35,531 nt of DNA, taken from positions 365,392-400,922 of the forward strand of contig NZ_CXSU01000011.1 of NCBI RefSeq assembly GCF_001403795.1, written 5' to 3'. Below the pieces are notes generated by a model that was not told the origin of the DNA, searched no databases, and worked only from the letters and a program-made list of their open reading frames with translations. The position numbers and the translations under genes are program-made. Position 1 is the stretch's first letter. The number at the start of each line of letters is the position of its first letter. This document shows, piece after piece, positions 35,003 to 35,531 of the stretch. This DNA is from Jannaschia donghaensis (GTDB lineage Bacteria; Pseudomonadota; Alphaproteobacteria; Rhodobacterales; Rhodobacteraceae).

Positions 35003-35531
35003 ATGACGCAGGAAGAATTCGACGCACTGGATCAGCCCGAAACTGACACCCCCGCCGCCAAGGCCGGGGTCGCGGCGGTGCTGCGGGCACAGTCGCCGGT
35101 CCGTCTTGCTGCGGTCGGGCTTGCCCTTGTTGCGGCCGTCGGGTTCGGGGGAACACGTCTGCTCAACAGCCCGTCCGTGCAGGTGTCACAGGTTCAGTCC
35201 ATTCCCGGAAAGGCCGTGCCGGTCACGCGTCCCACTTTCCCAACCGCGCCGGCAGCCGCCGACGGACCGATCTCTCCGTCCATAAGCGCGCTCAGGGCCT
35301 TGGAACAGACGCAGGCCAAGGGCCCAGCATCTGATCGAGTGGACAGCGATCCCGGCGTGACGGCGGTCGATGCCGCCCCCGACTGCACGCTGACCGTGGC
35401 CTCGGCACCGCTGGCCGGCGCGATGGTCGGGCTGGATATCTCTGCGCCGTGCGATGCCGGACTGCGAGCCGACGTTCATCAGGGCGACCTTCGGATCGCT
35501 GTCGCACTGGATGCGGCGGGAACGGCCCGGG
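35003..35531 (+). CDS. membrane-anchored protein downstream of secA, partial
   Basis: Runs off the right edge; 176 codons present from ATG 35003. A polar N-terminus (MTQEEFDALDQPETDTP) is followed by one transmembrane helix (about 35-52, RLAAVGLALVAAVGFGG), so the rest is probably periplasmic. A Pro/Ala-rich linker leads to a beta-rich domain starting near residue 125 with CTLTVASAPLAGAMVGLDIS and a second Cys in APCDAG. It resembles, from memory, a Rhodobacterales protein often found after secA and loosely called translocase. No catalytic motif is visible in the present part. Confidence 0.7.
   Translation, partial: MTQEEFDALDQPETDTPAAKAGVAAVLRAQSPVRLAAVGLALVAAVGFGGTRLLNSPSVQVSQVQSIPGKAVPVTRPTFPTAPAAADGPISPSISALRALEQTQAKGPASDRVDSDPGVTAVDAAPDCTLTVASAPLAGAMVGLDISAPCDAGLRADVHQGDLRIAVALDAAGTAR

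Overview
The window is about 35.5 kb of GC-rich, densely coding bacterial chromosome. Gene content and protein sequences point to an alphaproteobacterium of the Rhodobacteraceae (Roseobacter-type). The evidence is an fbcFBC-type cytochrome bc1 operon with Rhodobacter-like Rieske and cytochrome b sequences, a rimP-nusA-ylxR-infB operon, a SecA with a SEC-C zinc tail, a glutathione-dependent formaldehyde dehydrogenase, a BKACE enzyme, and a 42-residue conserved-looking small protein. I see no phage, IS element, integron, CRISPR array or plasmid gene. It reads as core chromosome, and no intergenic gap exceeds about 255 bp.

Layout. (1) 1-3.5 kb, envelope lipids: the 5' end of an LpxL-like acyltransferase on the minus strand, then a lipoprotein lytic transglycosylase and a tightly overlapping four-gene operon (PlsC-like acyltransferase, CdsA-like cytidylyltransferase, small membrane protein, variant CDP-alcohol phosphatidyltransferase). 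(2) 3.5-6.7 kb: tRNA-Lys(TTT) on the minus strand, an unknown membrane protein, dapF and mtaB. (3) 6.8-10 kb: a Tat-type fasciclin lipoprotein, a DMT exporter (minus), then a PaiB-like protein, a GST and a GNAT acetyltransferase. (4) 10.2-13 kb: petABC, ending in a clear terminator, then a proline-rich membrane protein. (5) 13.7-19.2 kb, minus strand: the transcription/translation operon rimP-nusA-ylxR-infB. It has a promoter candidate, an intrinsic-terminator-like leader hairpin, and a second terminator-like hairpin across the nusA stop codon. (6) 19.2-24.8 kb: a Rieske/AIFL-type ferredoxin reductase, an I78 inhibitor lipoprotein, frmA, a divergent SDR/BKACE pair and a NYN-LOTUS protein. (7) 24.8-27.2 kb, minus strand: comF-grxC-nitrilase-marR. 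(8) 27.2-29.1 kb: an NDUFAF5-like methyltransferase and hemH. (9) 29.1-32 kb, minus strand: ppiC-argJ-mutT and the 42-residue protein. (10) 32.1 kb to the end: secA and the start of a secA-linked membrane-anchored protein.

The points most worth a second look are these: a Pro in place of the invariant Thr/Ser of the SecA Walker A motif; two intrinsic-terminator-like hairpins inside the operon that encodes the termination factor NusA, the second followed at once by a ylxR gene with no ATG/GTG/TTG start at the proper place; the auxiliary phospholipid cassette with a CDP-alcohol transferase in which two motif Asp residues are Asn; a DapF whose second catalytic Cys is Ser; an 11-bp tandem triplet upstream of frmA; and three convergent gene pairs that each share one CTAG as both stop codons. 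Everything here was read from sequence and family knowledge only; no database search was run.
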